From: an uncultured Clostridia bacterium
GTDB lineage: Bacteria > Bacillota > Clostridia > Oscillospirales > Acutalibacteraceae
Assembly (NCBI GenBank): GCA_947623215.1
Contig: CANQGN010000117.1
Location: 1-5,139, forward strand
Direction: 5' to 3'
DNA length: 5,139 bases
Both the position numbers and the translations under genes were made by a program. Positions within the stretch are counted from its first letter, which is position 1. Each line of letters starts with the position of its first letter. Below the pieces are notes generated by a model. That model was not told the origin of the DNA. It made no database searches and saw only the letters and a list, made by a program, of their open reading frames with translations. This document shows, piece after piece, positions 1 through 5,139 of this stretch.

Positions 1-1
1 T

Positions 2-202
2 TTTACCGGCGATACCCTCTTTCGCTTAGGGGCGGGCCGAACCGACCTGCCCACCGGCAACGCCGAGGCGATGCGCCGCTCGCTCGGTAAAATCGCCGCC
101 CTGCCGGGCGACTACAAAATTTACCCCGGCCACGGCAAGCCCACTACCTTAGAGGTAGAACGTGCCTGCAACCCCTTTTTGCGCGAGGCGGCGGGGGTAT
201 GA
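2..202 (+). CDS. MBL-fold metallo-hydrolase, glyoxalase II-like (C-terminal 66 residues, 5' truncated)
   Basis: This is the tail of a metallo-beta-lactamase-fold hydrolase whose start lies upstream of the window. The visible part begins FTGDTLF, with the Asp (fragment residue 4) that bridges the two metal ions in this fold. A GRTDLPTG segment follows, and then PGHG (fragment residues 42-45), whose His is the last metal ligand. The spacing and the closing ERACNPFL match the small cytosolic glyoxalase II-like (hydroxyacylglutathione hydrolase-related) proteins of about 200 residues that are common in Firmicutes. The true substrate of this subgroup is usually unknown, so no specific reaction is claimed. 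The TGA stop overlaps the next ATG (ATGA), so hemZ is probably translated by coupling. In clostridia this hydrolase often lies just before hemZ (recalled family knowledge), which supports the call. Confidence 0.88.
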   Translation, partial: FTGDTLFRLGAGRTDLPTGNAEAMRRSLGKIAALPGDYKIYPGHGKPTTLEVERACNPFLREAAGV

Positions 203-1704
203 ATCTACTGCTGAACCCGCCTGATTCGTTTTACGAAATGGAAAAGCTCTGCCGGTTGTTTTTTCCGGATGAGCATTTTACCAAAAATCCCCCCGCCAGC
301 GAAGGCAACACCGCCGCCTGTAACTTTCAGCGCCGGGGCAGCCGCACGGTCGCCTGCTGCCGGTTAACGCTAAACGGCGCCACCACCGCCGCCGAGGAAC
401 CGCTGGTAGACGCCGACGGCGAAAACGCGGCAGAAATCGCTATGGCGCGGGGGCTTTACCGGCTGCTCTGCCGTGCCTGCGGCGTGGCGCCCGCCTGGGG
501 CGTTTTAACCGGCGTGCGCCCCGGCAAGCTATACGCCGCCCTGCGGCAGGCGGGGCGGGGCGAGGCCGACCGGGTGTTTCGCGACCGGCTGCTGGTTTCG
601 CCCACCAAAATTGCCCTTTGCCGCGCGGTGTATGAGGCAGAGCAAAAAGCGACCGTTTTAACCCGGCCGGAGGCCTTTAGCCTTTACGTTTCCATACCCT
701 TTTGCCCTACGCGGTGCAGTTACTGCTCCTTTGTTTCGCATTCGGTAGAAAAAACCCAAAAGCTGGTAGAACCTTATGTGGATTTGCTTTGCGAGGAGCT
801 TGCCCTCACCGCCCGGCAGGCCAGGGCCGCCGGGGTGCGGCTGCAAACGGTGTATTTTGGCGGGGGCACCCCCACCCAGCTTTCGGCCGACCAGCTTGAC
901 CGCCTGCTCAGGGCTGTAGAGCAGGCATTTGACCTTTCGCATTTGCTGGAGTACACGGTAGAGGCCGGCCGACCGGACACCGTAACGCAAGAAAAATTGC
1001 AGGTGCTCAAAGCCCACGGCGTGGGGCGGGTGAGCGTAAACCCCCAAACCATGCACGACTCGGTACTCTCGCTCATTGGCCGCCGCCACAGTGTGGCGCA
1101 GGTGATAGATGCGGTAGAGCTGGTGCGGCAGGCGGGCTTTCGCACGCTCAATATGGACTTAATTGCCGGGCTGCCGGGCGACAGTCCGGCGGGGTTTGAA
1201 GATTCGCTCCGTCAGGTGCTGGCGCTAAACCCGGAGAATATTACCGTGCACACCCTCTCGCTCAAACGCTCTTCTCGTCTTGCGCAAAAAGAGGGGGCCG
1301 CCCTGCCGGGGGCGGAGGCGGTCGCCGACATGCTAAAAACGGCGGACGACGCCTTAACGGCGGCGGGCTACCGGCCCTATTACCTTTACCGCCAGTCTAA
1401 AATGCTGGGCAATTTAGAAAACGTTGGCTGGGCCAAACCTGGGCACGAGTGCCTGTATAACCTCGCCATGATGAACGAGCTGCACACCGTGCTGGCGGCC
1501 GGGGCAGGGGGCGTAACCCGCCTAAAACAACCCGGCGGCCCGGCCATTACGCGCATATTTAACGTCAAATATCCCTATGAATATAGCGAGCGGTTTGTAT
1601 CGCTCATGCAACGAAAAAAGGGAATTGGTGAATTTTATGAACAATACCCCGTCGCCGCTGCAGCGGCAGGCGGCGCTCGCCGCCCTGCAAACCCGCCCGC
1701 GTGA
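199..1704 (+). CDS. hemZ: HemZ, coproporphyrinogen dehydrogenase-like radical SAM protein
   Basis: A 501-residue radical SAM protein of the HemN/HemW/HemZ group. It is annotated in Firmicutes as oxygen-independent coproporphyrinogen III dehydrogenase, which converts the substrate to protoporphyrinogen IX using SAM. The N-terminal third contains the HemZ-typical WGVLTGVRPGK segment. The 4Fe-4S cluster motif is C169-x3-C173-x2-C176 in FCPTRCSYCSF, followed by YFGGGTPT (219-226) for SAM binding. YTVEAGRPD, SVNPQTM and NMDLIAGLPGD complete the barrel, and ITVHTLSLKRSS is a HemZ hallmark. The residue two after the third cysteine is Phe, as in HemW, not the Cys of true HemN, so catalytic coproporphyrinogen oxidation is not assured. 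The start is the ATG overlapping the upstream stop, with GAGG at 185-188 ten bases ahead. The last ~17 residues are an Ala/Gly/Arg/Pro-rich tail lying over the start of the kinase gene, and may not belong to the ancestral protein. Confidence 0.93.
   Translation: MNLLLNPPDSFYEMEKLCRLFFPDEHFTKNPPASEGNTAACNFQRRGSRTVACCRLTLNGATTAAEEPLVDADGENAAEIAMARGLYRLLCRACGVAPAWGVLTGVRPGKLYAALRQAGRGEADRVFRDRLLVSPTKIALCRAVYEAEQKATVLTRPEAFSLYVSIPFCPTRCSYCSFVSHSVEKTQKLVEPYVDLLCEELALTARQARAAGVRLQTVYFGGGTPTQLSADQLDRLLRAVEQAFDLSHLLEYTVEAGRPDTVTQEKLQVLKAHGVGRVSVNPQTMHDSVLSLIGRRHSVAQVIDAVELVRQAGFRTLNMDLIAGLPGDSPAGFEDSLRQVLALNPENITVHTLSLKRSSRLAQKEGAALPGAEAVADMLKTADDALTAAGYRPYYLYRQSKMLGNLENVGWAKPGHECLYNLAMMNELHTVLAAGAGGVTRLKQPGGPAITRIFNVKYPYEYSERFVSLMQRKKGIGEFYEQYPVAAAAAGGARRPANPPA
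1614..1620 (+). other. In-frame A_AAA_AAG heptamer near the 3' end of hemZ (candidate slippery site or indel hotspot)
   Basis: Six A followed by G, phased so that hemZ codons read AAA (1615-1617) and AAG (1618-1620) after the last A of CGA. This is the X_XXY_YYZ phase of the dnaX-type -1 frameshift heptamer. A -1 shift here would meet TGA at 1629-1631, five bases before the kinase ATG at 1637. No hairpin is visible at the usual 5-9 base spacing, so a programmed shift is not established. An indel in this A tract would produce the same change of frame. Confidence 0.3.
1619..1639 (+). promoter_or_regulatory. Translation start region of the kinase gene, inside hemZ
   Basis: AGGGA (1619-1623) and GGTG (1627-1630) lie 13 and 6 bases before ATG 1637-1639. 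Neither is a strong, ideally spaced Shine-Dalgarno site, but the stretch is AT-rich compared with its surroundings, which favours an open initiation site. An in-frame ATG at 1577 would lengthen the overlap and add a peptide unlike the family. The next in-frame Met lies just before the P-loop and would remove the N-terminal helix region. 1637 is therefore the preferred start. Confidence 0.55.
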
Positions 1705-2563
1705 ATGGGTAGCCGAATGCTGCGCGGCTTATACCGCTAAAATAGAACAAACCGCCGAGCGACTGGCGGCAGACGAGCACCGCCGGGTGGTTATGCTGGC
1801 CGGGCCTACGGCCAGCGGCAAAACCACCACCGCCGGGGCGCTGTGCGAGGCGCTCGCCCGCCGGGGGGTACGCGCCGCCGTGGTGTCGTTAGACGATTTT
1901 TACCTCGGTTTTGGTCGCGCCCCGCTGCTGGAAAACGGCGAATACGACTACGAGTCGGTAGAAGCCTTAAACCTGCCGCTGCTGCAAGACTGCCTGCTGC
2001 GCTTAATGGAGCAGGGCGCCTGCGATCTGCCCATTTTTGACTTTGTAGCCAGCAAACCGAAGGAGCAGACCCGCCCGGTGGTTTTACAGCCCGGCGATTT
2101 GGTCATCTTTGAGGGCATACACGCGCTCAACGACGTGATTCTCGGCGCCCTGCCGCAGGAGGGCATAACGAAGCTCTACGTCAGCGTGCAAACAGGCCTC
2201 GCCGAGGGCGACAAGGTGGTGGTGACCCCGCGAGAAGTGCGCCTGGCCCGCCGCCTGGTGCGAGACAGCTTTTACCGCGCCGCCCCCGCCGCCCGCACGC
2301 TACAGCTGTGGGGCGGGGTGATTCGGGGGGAGGAACTCTACCTGCAGCCCTTCGCCCAATCGGTAGACGGCACCATAGACACCTTTCACCCCTTTGAACC
2401 GGCGGTTTTCGCCCCCTATTTAACCGAACTGCTAAAAGAGACGCCCCCCCAAAGCCCCTTTTACCAAACCTTTGTTAATTTAACCGAACAATACCGGGCC
2501 TTTTCGCCTTTCCCGGCCGAATGGCTGCCCCGGCATTGTCTCATTCGGGAATTCATCGCATAA
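1637..2563 (+). CDS. Uridine kinase-like P-loop nucleoside kinase
   Basis: A 308-residue cytosolic kinase of the phosphoribulokinase/uridine kinase family, expected to move the ATP gamma-phosphate to a nucleoside, most likely uridine or cytidine (pyrimidine salvage). A helical lead of about 50 residues precedes the Walker A loop GPTASGKTT (56-64). SLDDFY (84-89) carries the acidic residues that normally contact the nucleoside and Mg2+. FEGIHALN has its Glu at 159. TPREVRLARRLVRDSFYR with the later WGGVIRGEE forms the Arg-rich lid region. In many Clostridia and in Thermotoga, proteins with this EGIHALN-type kinase carry an extra TGS/ThrRS-like N-terminal region and reach about 550 residues; this one is the kinase part only. 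The start at 1637 is preferred (see the start-region entry), giving a 68-base overlap with hemZ. The stop is 14 bases before trpS. The substrate is inferred from family; no single motif fixes it. Confidence 0.82.
   Translation: MNNTPSPLQRQAALAALQTRPREWVAECCAAYTAKIEQTAERLAADEHRRVVMLAGPTASGKTTTAGALCEALARRGVRAAVVSLDDFYLGFGRAPLLENGEYDYESVEALNLPLLQDCLLRLMEQGACDLPIFDFVASKPKEQTRPVVLQPGDLVIFEGIHALNDVILGALPQEGITKLYVSVQTGLAEGDKVVVTPREVRLARRLVRDSFYRAAPAARTLQLWGGVIRGEELYLQPFAQSVDGTIDTFHPFEPAVFAPYLTELLKETPPQSPFYQTFVNLTEQYRAFSPFPAEWLPRHCLIREFIA
1654..1667 (+). repeat. Perfect 14-base GC palindrome in the hemZ/kinase overlap
   Basis: GCCGCTGCAGCGGC is its own reverse complement. As RNA it could form a 5-bp stem with a TGCA loop, and the flanking CGCCGC (1653-1658) and GCGGCG (1670-1675) offer an alternative pairing. 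It lies 15 bases after the kinase ATG and encodes part of the Ala-rich HemZ tail. It may be no more than a by-product of GC-rich codons read in two frames; a role in initiation or termination is speculative. Confidence 0.45.
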
Positions 2564-2569
2564 AGGAAG
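2564..2569 (+). promoter_or_regulatory. Ribosome binding site of trpS
   Basis: AGGAAG directly after the kinase stop codon, eight bases before ATG 2578. It decides the trpS start: the open frame extends back to an ATG at 2521, but that would overlap the kinase, lacks such a site and adds 19 residues not expected in TrpRS. Confidence 0.8.
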
Positions 2570-2577
2570 TTGCCATT

Positions 2578-3576
2578 ATGGAAGAACAAGCAAAAAAACG
2601 AATATACAGCGCCATTCAGCCCAGCGGTATGCTCACCCTCGGCAACTACCTGGGCGCGCTGCGCAACTGGGTGAATATGCAGCAGGAATTTGACTGCGTT
2701 TACACCGTGGCCGACCTGCACGCCATTACCGTGCGCCAGCAGCCGGGCGATTTGCGCCGCCAAATTTTGCAAACCTACGCTCTGCTGCTCGCCATTGGGT
2801 TAAATCCGGAGAAATCCCTCGTGTTCATTCAGTCGCACGTGGCCGCCCACAGCCAAATGGCCTGGCTGCTCTCGTGCTATGCTCAGTTTGGCGAGTTTTC
2901 GCGTATGACCCAGTTTAAAGATAAATCCGCCAAACATGCGGATAACATCAACGTGGGGCTGTTCAGCTACCCGGCCTTAATGGCGGCGGATATTTTGCTT
3001 TATCAGGCAGATTTGGTGCCGGTGGGGGAGGACCAGCGCCAGCATTTAGAGATTACCCGCGTTATCGCCAATCGCTTTAACAACCTTTACCCCAACGTAT
3101 TCACCATGCCATCGGCCTATATTCCCAAAACGGCCGCCCGCGTGCGCTCGCTGCAAGACCCCAGCCAAAAAATGTCTAAATCCGACCCCAACCCCAACGG
3201 CTGGGTGGCGTTGTTAGATAAGCCGGAGGATATAATGCGCAAATTCAAACGCGCGGTAACAGACAGCGAGGCCTCGGTGCGCTGCGCCCCGGACAAAGAG
3301 GGCATTAACAACTTAATGGAAATTTACGCCGCCGTAACCGGCCGCACCATGCAGCAAATAGAAGATGAATTTGCCGGTAAAGGCTACGGCGAATTTAAAA
3401 CCGCCGTGGGCGAAGCGGTGGTAGAGCTGCTGCGCCCCATTCAGCAGCGCTACAACGACTACATGAACAACCGCGATTATTTAGAGCAAACCTACCGCGC
3501 GGGGGCTGGGGCGGCAGAGGCCATTGCCCGCAAAACCTTAAGCCGGGCCATGAAGAAAATCGGCTTTGTGTGGTAA
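2578..3576 (+). CDS. trpS: Tryptophanyl-tRNA synthetase
   Basis: A 332-residue class Ic aminoacyl-tRNA synthetase, the usual length for bacterial TrpRS. It charges tRNA-Trp with tryptophan using ATP, as a cytosolic homodimer. Visible landmarks in order are SAIQPSGMLTLGNYLGA, with the HIGH-equivalent TLGNYLG at 20-26; the YTVADLHAIT segment; CYAQFGEFSRMTQFKDKS; GEDQ at 150-153, which is involved in tryptophan and ATP recognition; and KMSKS at 198-202, which closes over ATP. The C-terminal helical part has the common ending with many Arg and Lys residues before the final GFVW. All catalytic motifs are intact, so the gene should be functional. The start has a good AGGAAG site. With only 14 bases after the kinase stop there is no room for a T-box leader, so any tryptophan control must act further upstream in the operon. 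Confidence 0.97.
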   Translation: MEEQAKKRIYSAIQPSGMLTLGNYLGALRNWVNMQQEFDCVYTVADLHAITVRQQPGDLRRQILQTYALLLAIGLNPEKSLVFIQSHVAAHSQMAWLLSCYAQFGEFSRMTQFKDKSAKHADNINVGLFSYPALMAADILLYQADLVPVGEDQRQHLEITRVIANRFNNLYPNVFTMPSAYIPKTAARVRSLQDPSQKMSKSDPNPNGWVALLDKPEDIMRKFKRAVTDSEASVRCAPDKEGINNLMEIYAAVTGRTMQQIEDEFAGKGYGEFKTAVGEAVVELLRPIQQRYNDYMNNRDYLEQTYRAGAGAAEAIARKTLSRAMKKIGFVW

Positions 3577-3580
3577 GGAG
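3575..3580 (+). promoter_or_regulatory. Ribosome binding site of prmA
   Basis: AAGGAG overlaps the TAA stop of trpS and sits nine bases before ATG 3590. It supports this start over an in-frame ATG at 3566, which lies inside trpS and ahead of the site. Confidence 0.85.
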
Positions 3581-3589
3581 CGCCGGGTT

Positions 3590-4513
3590 ATGGATTATGC
3601 CGATACCAACGAACTCACCTGCACCGTGCCGGCCGACCGGCTGGACGAAGCGGTAGCCATTGCCACCCTTGCCAACACCGGCGGGCTGTATATAGAAGAC
3701 TACCGCAATTTAGAGCAGGCGGTGGCCGAGACCGCCCATGTGGATTTAATAGACGAAGCCCTGCTGCAAAAAGACCGCACGAAGGGGATTATTCACCTCT
3801 ACCTGCCGCTTACTACGCCCCCCGCCGCGGTCATCGAGCAGCTGCAAAAGCCCCTTACGGCCGCCGGTATTCCCTTTACCTTTTCGGCCTCGCTTTGCCG
3901 CTCTGCCGACTGGGCCAACGCGTGGAAGCAATATTATAAGCCTATGCCCGTCGGGCGGCGGCTGCTCATTCAACCGGCGTGGGAGGCCCCGGCCCCTACC
4001 GACCGCCTGCCGCTGCTGTTAGAGCCCGGCCTTGCCTTCGGCACCGGTACGCACGAGACCACCCGGCTGTGTTTGGAGCTGTTAGATGAAAACATCACCG
4101 GCGGCGAGCGGATGTTAGACGTCGGCTGCGGCAGCGGCATTCTCTCGGTCGCCGCGCTGCTGCTGGGCGCGGGGCAGGCCGTGGGGGTCGATATTGACCC
4201 GCTGGCCGTAAAGGTGGCAGAGGAAAACGCCGCCCGCAACGGCGTAGCCAACCGCTTTACCGCCCGCTGCGGCAACTGCGCCGAGCAGGTGACCGGCACC
4301 TATGAGGTAGTGGCCGCCAACATTGTGGCGGACGTGCTGCTGGCCCTTACCCCCACGGTTCTACCGCTGCTCGCCCCCGGCGGGCTGTACCTGCTCAGCG
4401 GCATTATAGACGAGCGCGAGGCGGAGGTATTAGCCGCCCTGCAAGACTGCTTCAGAGTGCAAACGGTGCGGCGGCAAAACGGCTGGAGCGCCGTCGCCGC
4501 CCGGCGGCTGTAG
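3590..4513 (+). CDS. prmA: Ribosomal protein L11 methyltransferase
   Basis: A 307-residue SAM-dependent methyltransferase of the PrmA family, which trimethylates amino groups on ribosomal protein L11. The N-terminal ~100 residues are the substrate-recognition domain, and a linker carries the family signature DWANAWKQYYKP (107-118). The C-terminal Rossmann domain holds LEPGLAFGTGTHETT, with GTGTHETT at 151-158, a PrmA-specific segment before motif I. Motif I follows at 177-183 (DVGCGSG), then the acidic SAM-binding loop VDID (200-203) and motif IV NIVAD (244-248), which replaces the NPPY of N6-adenine enzymes. Length and motif order are normal for the family. Thirteen bases separate it from trpS. 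Its TAG stop shares the G with the next gene's GTG start. In many bacteria prmA precedes rsmE, so the neighbour here is a variant arrangement. Confidence 0.96.
   Translation: MDYADTNELTCTVPADRLDEAVAIATLANTGGLYIEDYRNLEQAVAETAHVDLIDEALLQKDRTKGIIHLYLPLTTPPAAVIEQLQKPLTAAGIPFTFSASLCRSADWANAWKQYYKPMPVGRRLLIQPAWEAPAPTDRLPLLLEPGLAFGTGTHETTRLCLELLDENITGGERMLDVGCGSGILSVAALLLGAGQAVGVDIDPLAVKVAEENAARNGVANRFTARCGNCAEQVTGTYEVVAANIVADVLLALTPTVLPLLAPGGLYLLSGIIDEREAEVLAALQDCFRVQTVRRQNGWSAVAARRL
4496..4508 (+). repeat. GC inverted repeat just before the last gene's start
   Basis: GCCGCC and GGCGGC flank a single C, lying five bases before the GTG at 4513, where a Shine-Dalgarno site would be expected. Together with the following GC-rich codons it could fold the start region and make initiation depend on ribosomes finishing prmA. 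It also encodes the VAARRL end of PrmA, so it could be simply coding sequence. Confidence 0.35.
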
Positions 4514-5139
4514 TGGCCGCCCCCCGCCGCCACGCTTTGGGCGAGGGCGTGGTGTGCTACACAAACGAGGTGCACCGCTTTGGTACCGACGCGCTGCTGC
4601 TCGCCCACTTTGCCGCCCCCCGGCGGCAAGAAAACGCGCTGGAGCTGGGCGCCGGGTGCGGCATTATCAGCCTGCTTTTTTGCAAAACCAACGCGCCGAA
4701 ACATATCGACGCGGTAGAATTACAGCCGGACGCGGCCTCTTTAATGCGCCGCGCGGTAGAAGAAAACGCCCTTGCCGCCCGCCTGCGGGTAATAGAGGGC
4801 GACTTGCGGCGGGAGGATTTATTCCCCCGCGCCGGGTATGATTTGGTGGTGATGAACCCGCCCTATAAGCGGGTGGGGGACGGCGTGATAAGCCCCGTAC
4901 CCGGCCTCGCCGCCGCCCGGCATGAGCTTACCTGCACGCTGGCAGAGGCCGCCTCTGCCGCCGCCCGCGCACTCAACACCGGCGGCCGCTTTTGCCTGTG
5001 CCACCGCCCGGCGCGGCTGGCGGAGGTTTTTACCGCCCTGCGGCAAGCGGGGCTGGAACCCAAAAAGCTCACGCTGGTCTGCCAGCGAGTCGCCGCCGCC
5101 CCCGCGCTGGCCTTAATAGAGGCCAAAAAGGGGGCTAAC
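4513..5139 (+). CDS. tRNA1(Val) adenine-37 N6-methyltransferase-like protein (YabB/TrmN6 family, 3' truncated)
   Basis: The first 209 residues of a SAM-dependent N6-adenine methyltransferase; the frame is open to the window end, and by family length a few tens of residues are missing. The N-terminal LGEGVVCYTNEVHRFGTDALLLAHF matches the family's opening. Motif I ELGAGCGIISLL (Glu 44, glycines at 46, 48 and 50) and acidic VELQ (Glu 69) bind SAM. NPPY (115-118) is the catalytic motif for exocyclic adenine amino groups. GVISPVPGLAAARHELTCTLAE and LALIEAKKGAN are typical of the YabB/YfiC group. E. coli YfiC modifies A37 of tRNA1-Val; specificity of clostridial members is assumed by family. The GTG start is chosen because it overlaps the prmA stop (TAGTG) and fits the family N-terminus. 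No good ribosome binding site is seen; GGAG at 4485-4488 is too far, so coupling to prmA is inferred. From memory of Firmicute gene order, rsmI often follows. Confidence 0.87.
   Translation, partial: MAAPRRHALGEGVVCYTNEVHRFGTDALLLAHFAAPRRQENALELGAGCGIISLLFCKTNAPKHIDAVELQPDAASLMRRAVEENALAARLRVIEGDLRREDLFPRAGYDLVVMNPPYKRVGDGVISPVPGLAAARHELTCTLAEAASAAARALNTGGRFCLCHRPARLAEVFTALRQAGLEPKKLTLVCQRVAAAPALALIEAKKGAN

Noticed and set aside
658..1089. 143-codon reverse-strand open frame inside hemZ
   Set aside because: It lies entirely opposite conserved HemZ motifs (cluster cysteines, GGGTPT) and shows no recognisable domain; long antisense frames are expected in GC-rich genes.
1577..1636. Upstream ATG for the kinase
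   Set aside because: It would extend the overlap with hemZ to 128 bases and add 20 residues unlike the family; the ATG at 1637 fits better.
2471..2495. AT-rich patch in the kinase gene as an internal promoter for trpS
   Set aside because: The bases are explained by the codons of FVNLTEQY and no convincing -35/-10 pair is seen.
2521..2577. Upstream ATG for trpS
   Set aside because: It lies inside the kinase coding region without a ribosome binding site; the ATG at 2578 has AGGAAG at good spacing and gives a normal TrpRS N-terminus.
3566..3589. Upstream ATG for prmA
   Set aside because: It lies inside trpS, ahead of the clear AAGGAG site that serves ATG 3590.
4300..4704. 134-codon reverse-strand open frame across the prmA/methyltransferase junction
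   Set aside because: It is opposite two well-supported genes and has no recognisable motif.
4554..4841. 95-codon forward open frame inside the last gene
   Set aside because: Arg/Ala/Gly-rich translation in another frame of the methyltransferase, covering its motif I; no family features.
1..5139. CRISPR array, tRNA or rRNA gene, insertion sequence, attachment site, defence or toxin system
   Set aside because: The window is filled by six conserved housekeeping-type genes; no direct repeats with spacers, cloverleaf, transposase motif or terminal inverted repeats were found by reading.

Overview
The window is a GC-rich (roughly 60% by eye), fully coding, single-strand gene cluster. All genes are on the + strand and separated by at most 14 bases, with no intergenic stretch near 300 bases. 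The protein set points to an anaerobic Clostridia-type Firmicute, plausibly the Oscillospiraceae/Ruminococcaceae group. That set is a glyoxalase II-like metallo-hydrolase next to HemZ, a P-loop nucleoside kinase with an EGIHALN motif, a short bacterial TrpRS, PrmA, and a YabB/TrmN6-like methyltransferase. The taxonomic placement is inference from gene content and family flavour; no marker gene proves it.

Layout: 2-202 is the C-terminal end of an MBL-fold hydrolase. 199-1704 is hemZ, a radical SAM protein, joined to it by an ATGA overlap. 1637-2563 is a uridine kinase-like P-loop kinase that overlaps the end of hemZ by 68 bases. 2578-3576 is trpS (tryptophanyl-tRNA synthetase). 3590-4513 is prmA (ribosomal protein L11 methyltransferase). 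4513-5139 is an N6-adenine tRNA methyltransferase-like gene that starts on the last base of the prmA stop codon and runs off the window.

The spacing suggests one transcript with translational coupling. The common theme of the second half is translation: charging tRNA-Trp, methylating L11 and probably methylating a tRNA. The first half pairs a hydrolase with a HemW/HemN-family radical SAM protein. From family knowledge, MBL hydrolase plus hemZ is a recurrent clostridial neighbourhood, often downstream of relA and dtd and followed by hisS-aspS. Here a kinase and trpS follow instead.

Nothing in the window looks like a mobile element, defence system, CRISPR array or RNA gene, and I do not see an undescribed system. 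The points most worth a second look are the hemZ/kinase junction (in-frame A_AAA_AAG heptamer, long overlap, low-complexity tail, 14-base palindrome), a strong preference for NTA codons before Asp/Glu, the lack of the HemN-type fourth cysteine in HemZ, and the kinase's lack of the TGS/ThrRS-like N-terminal region known in related proteins.
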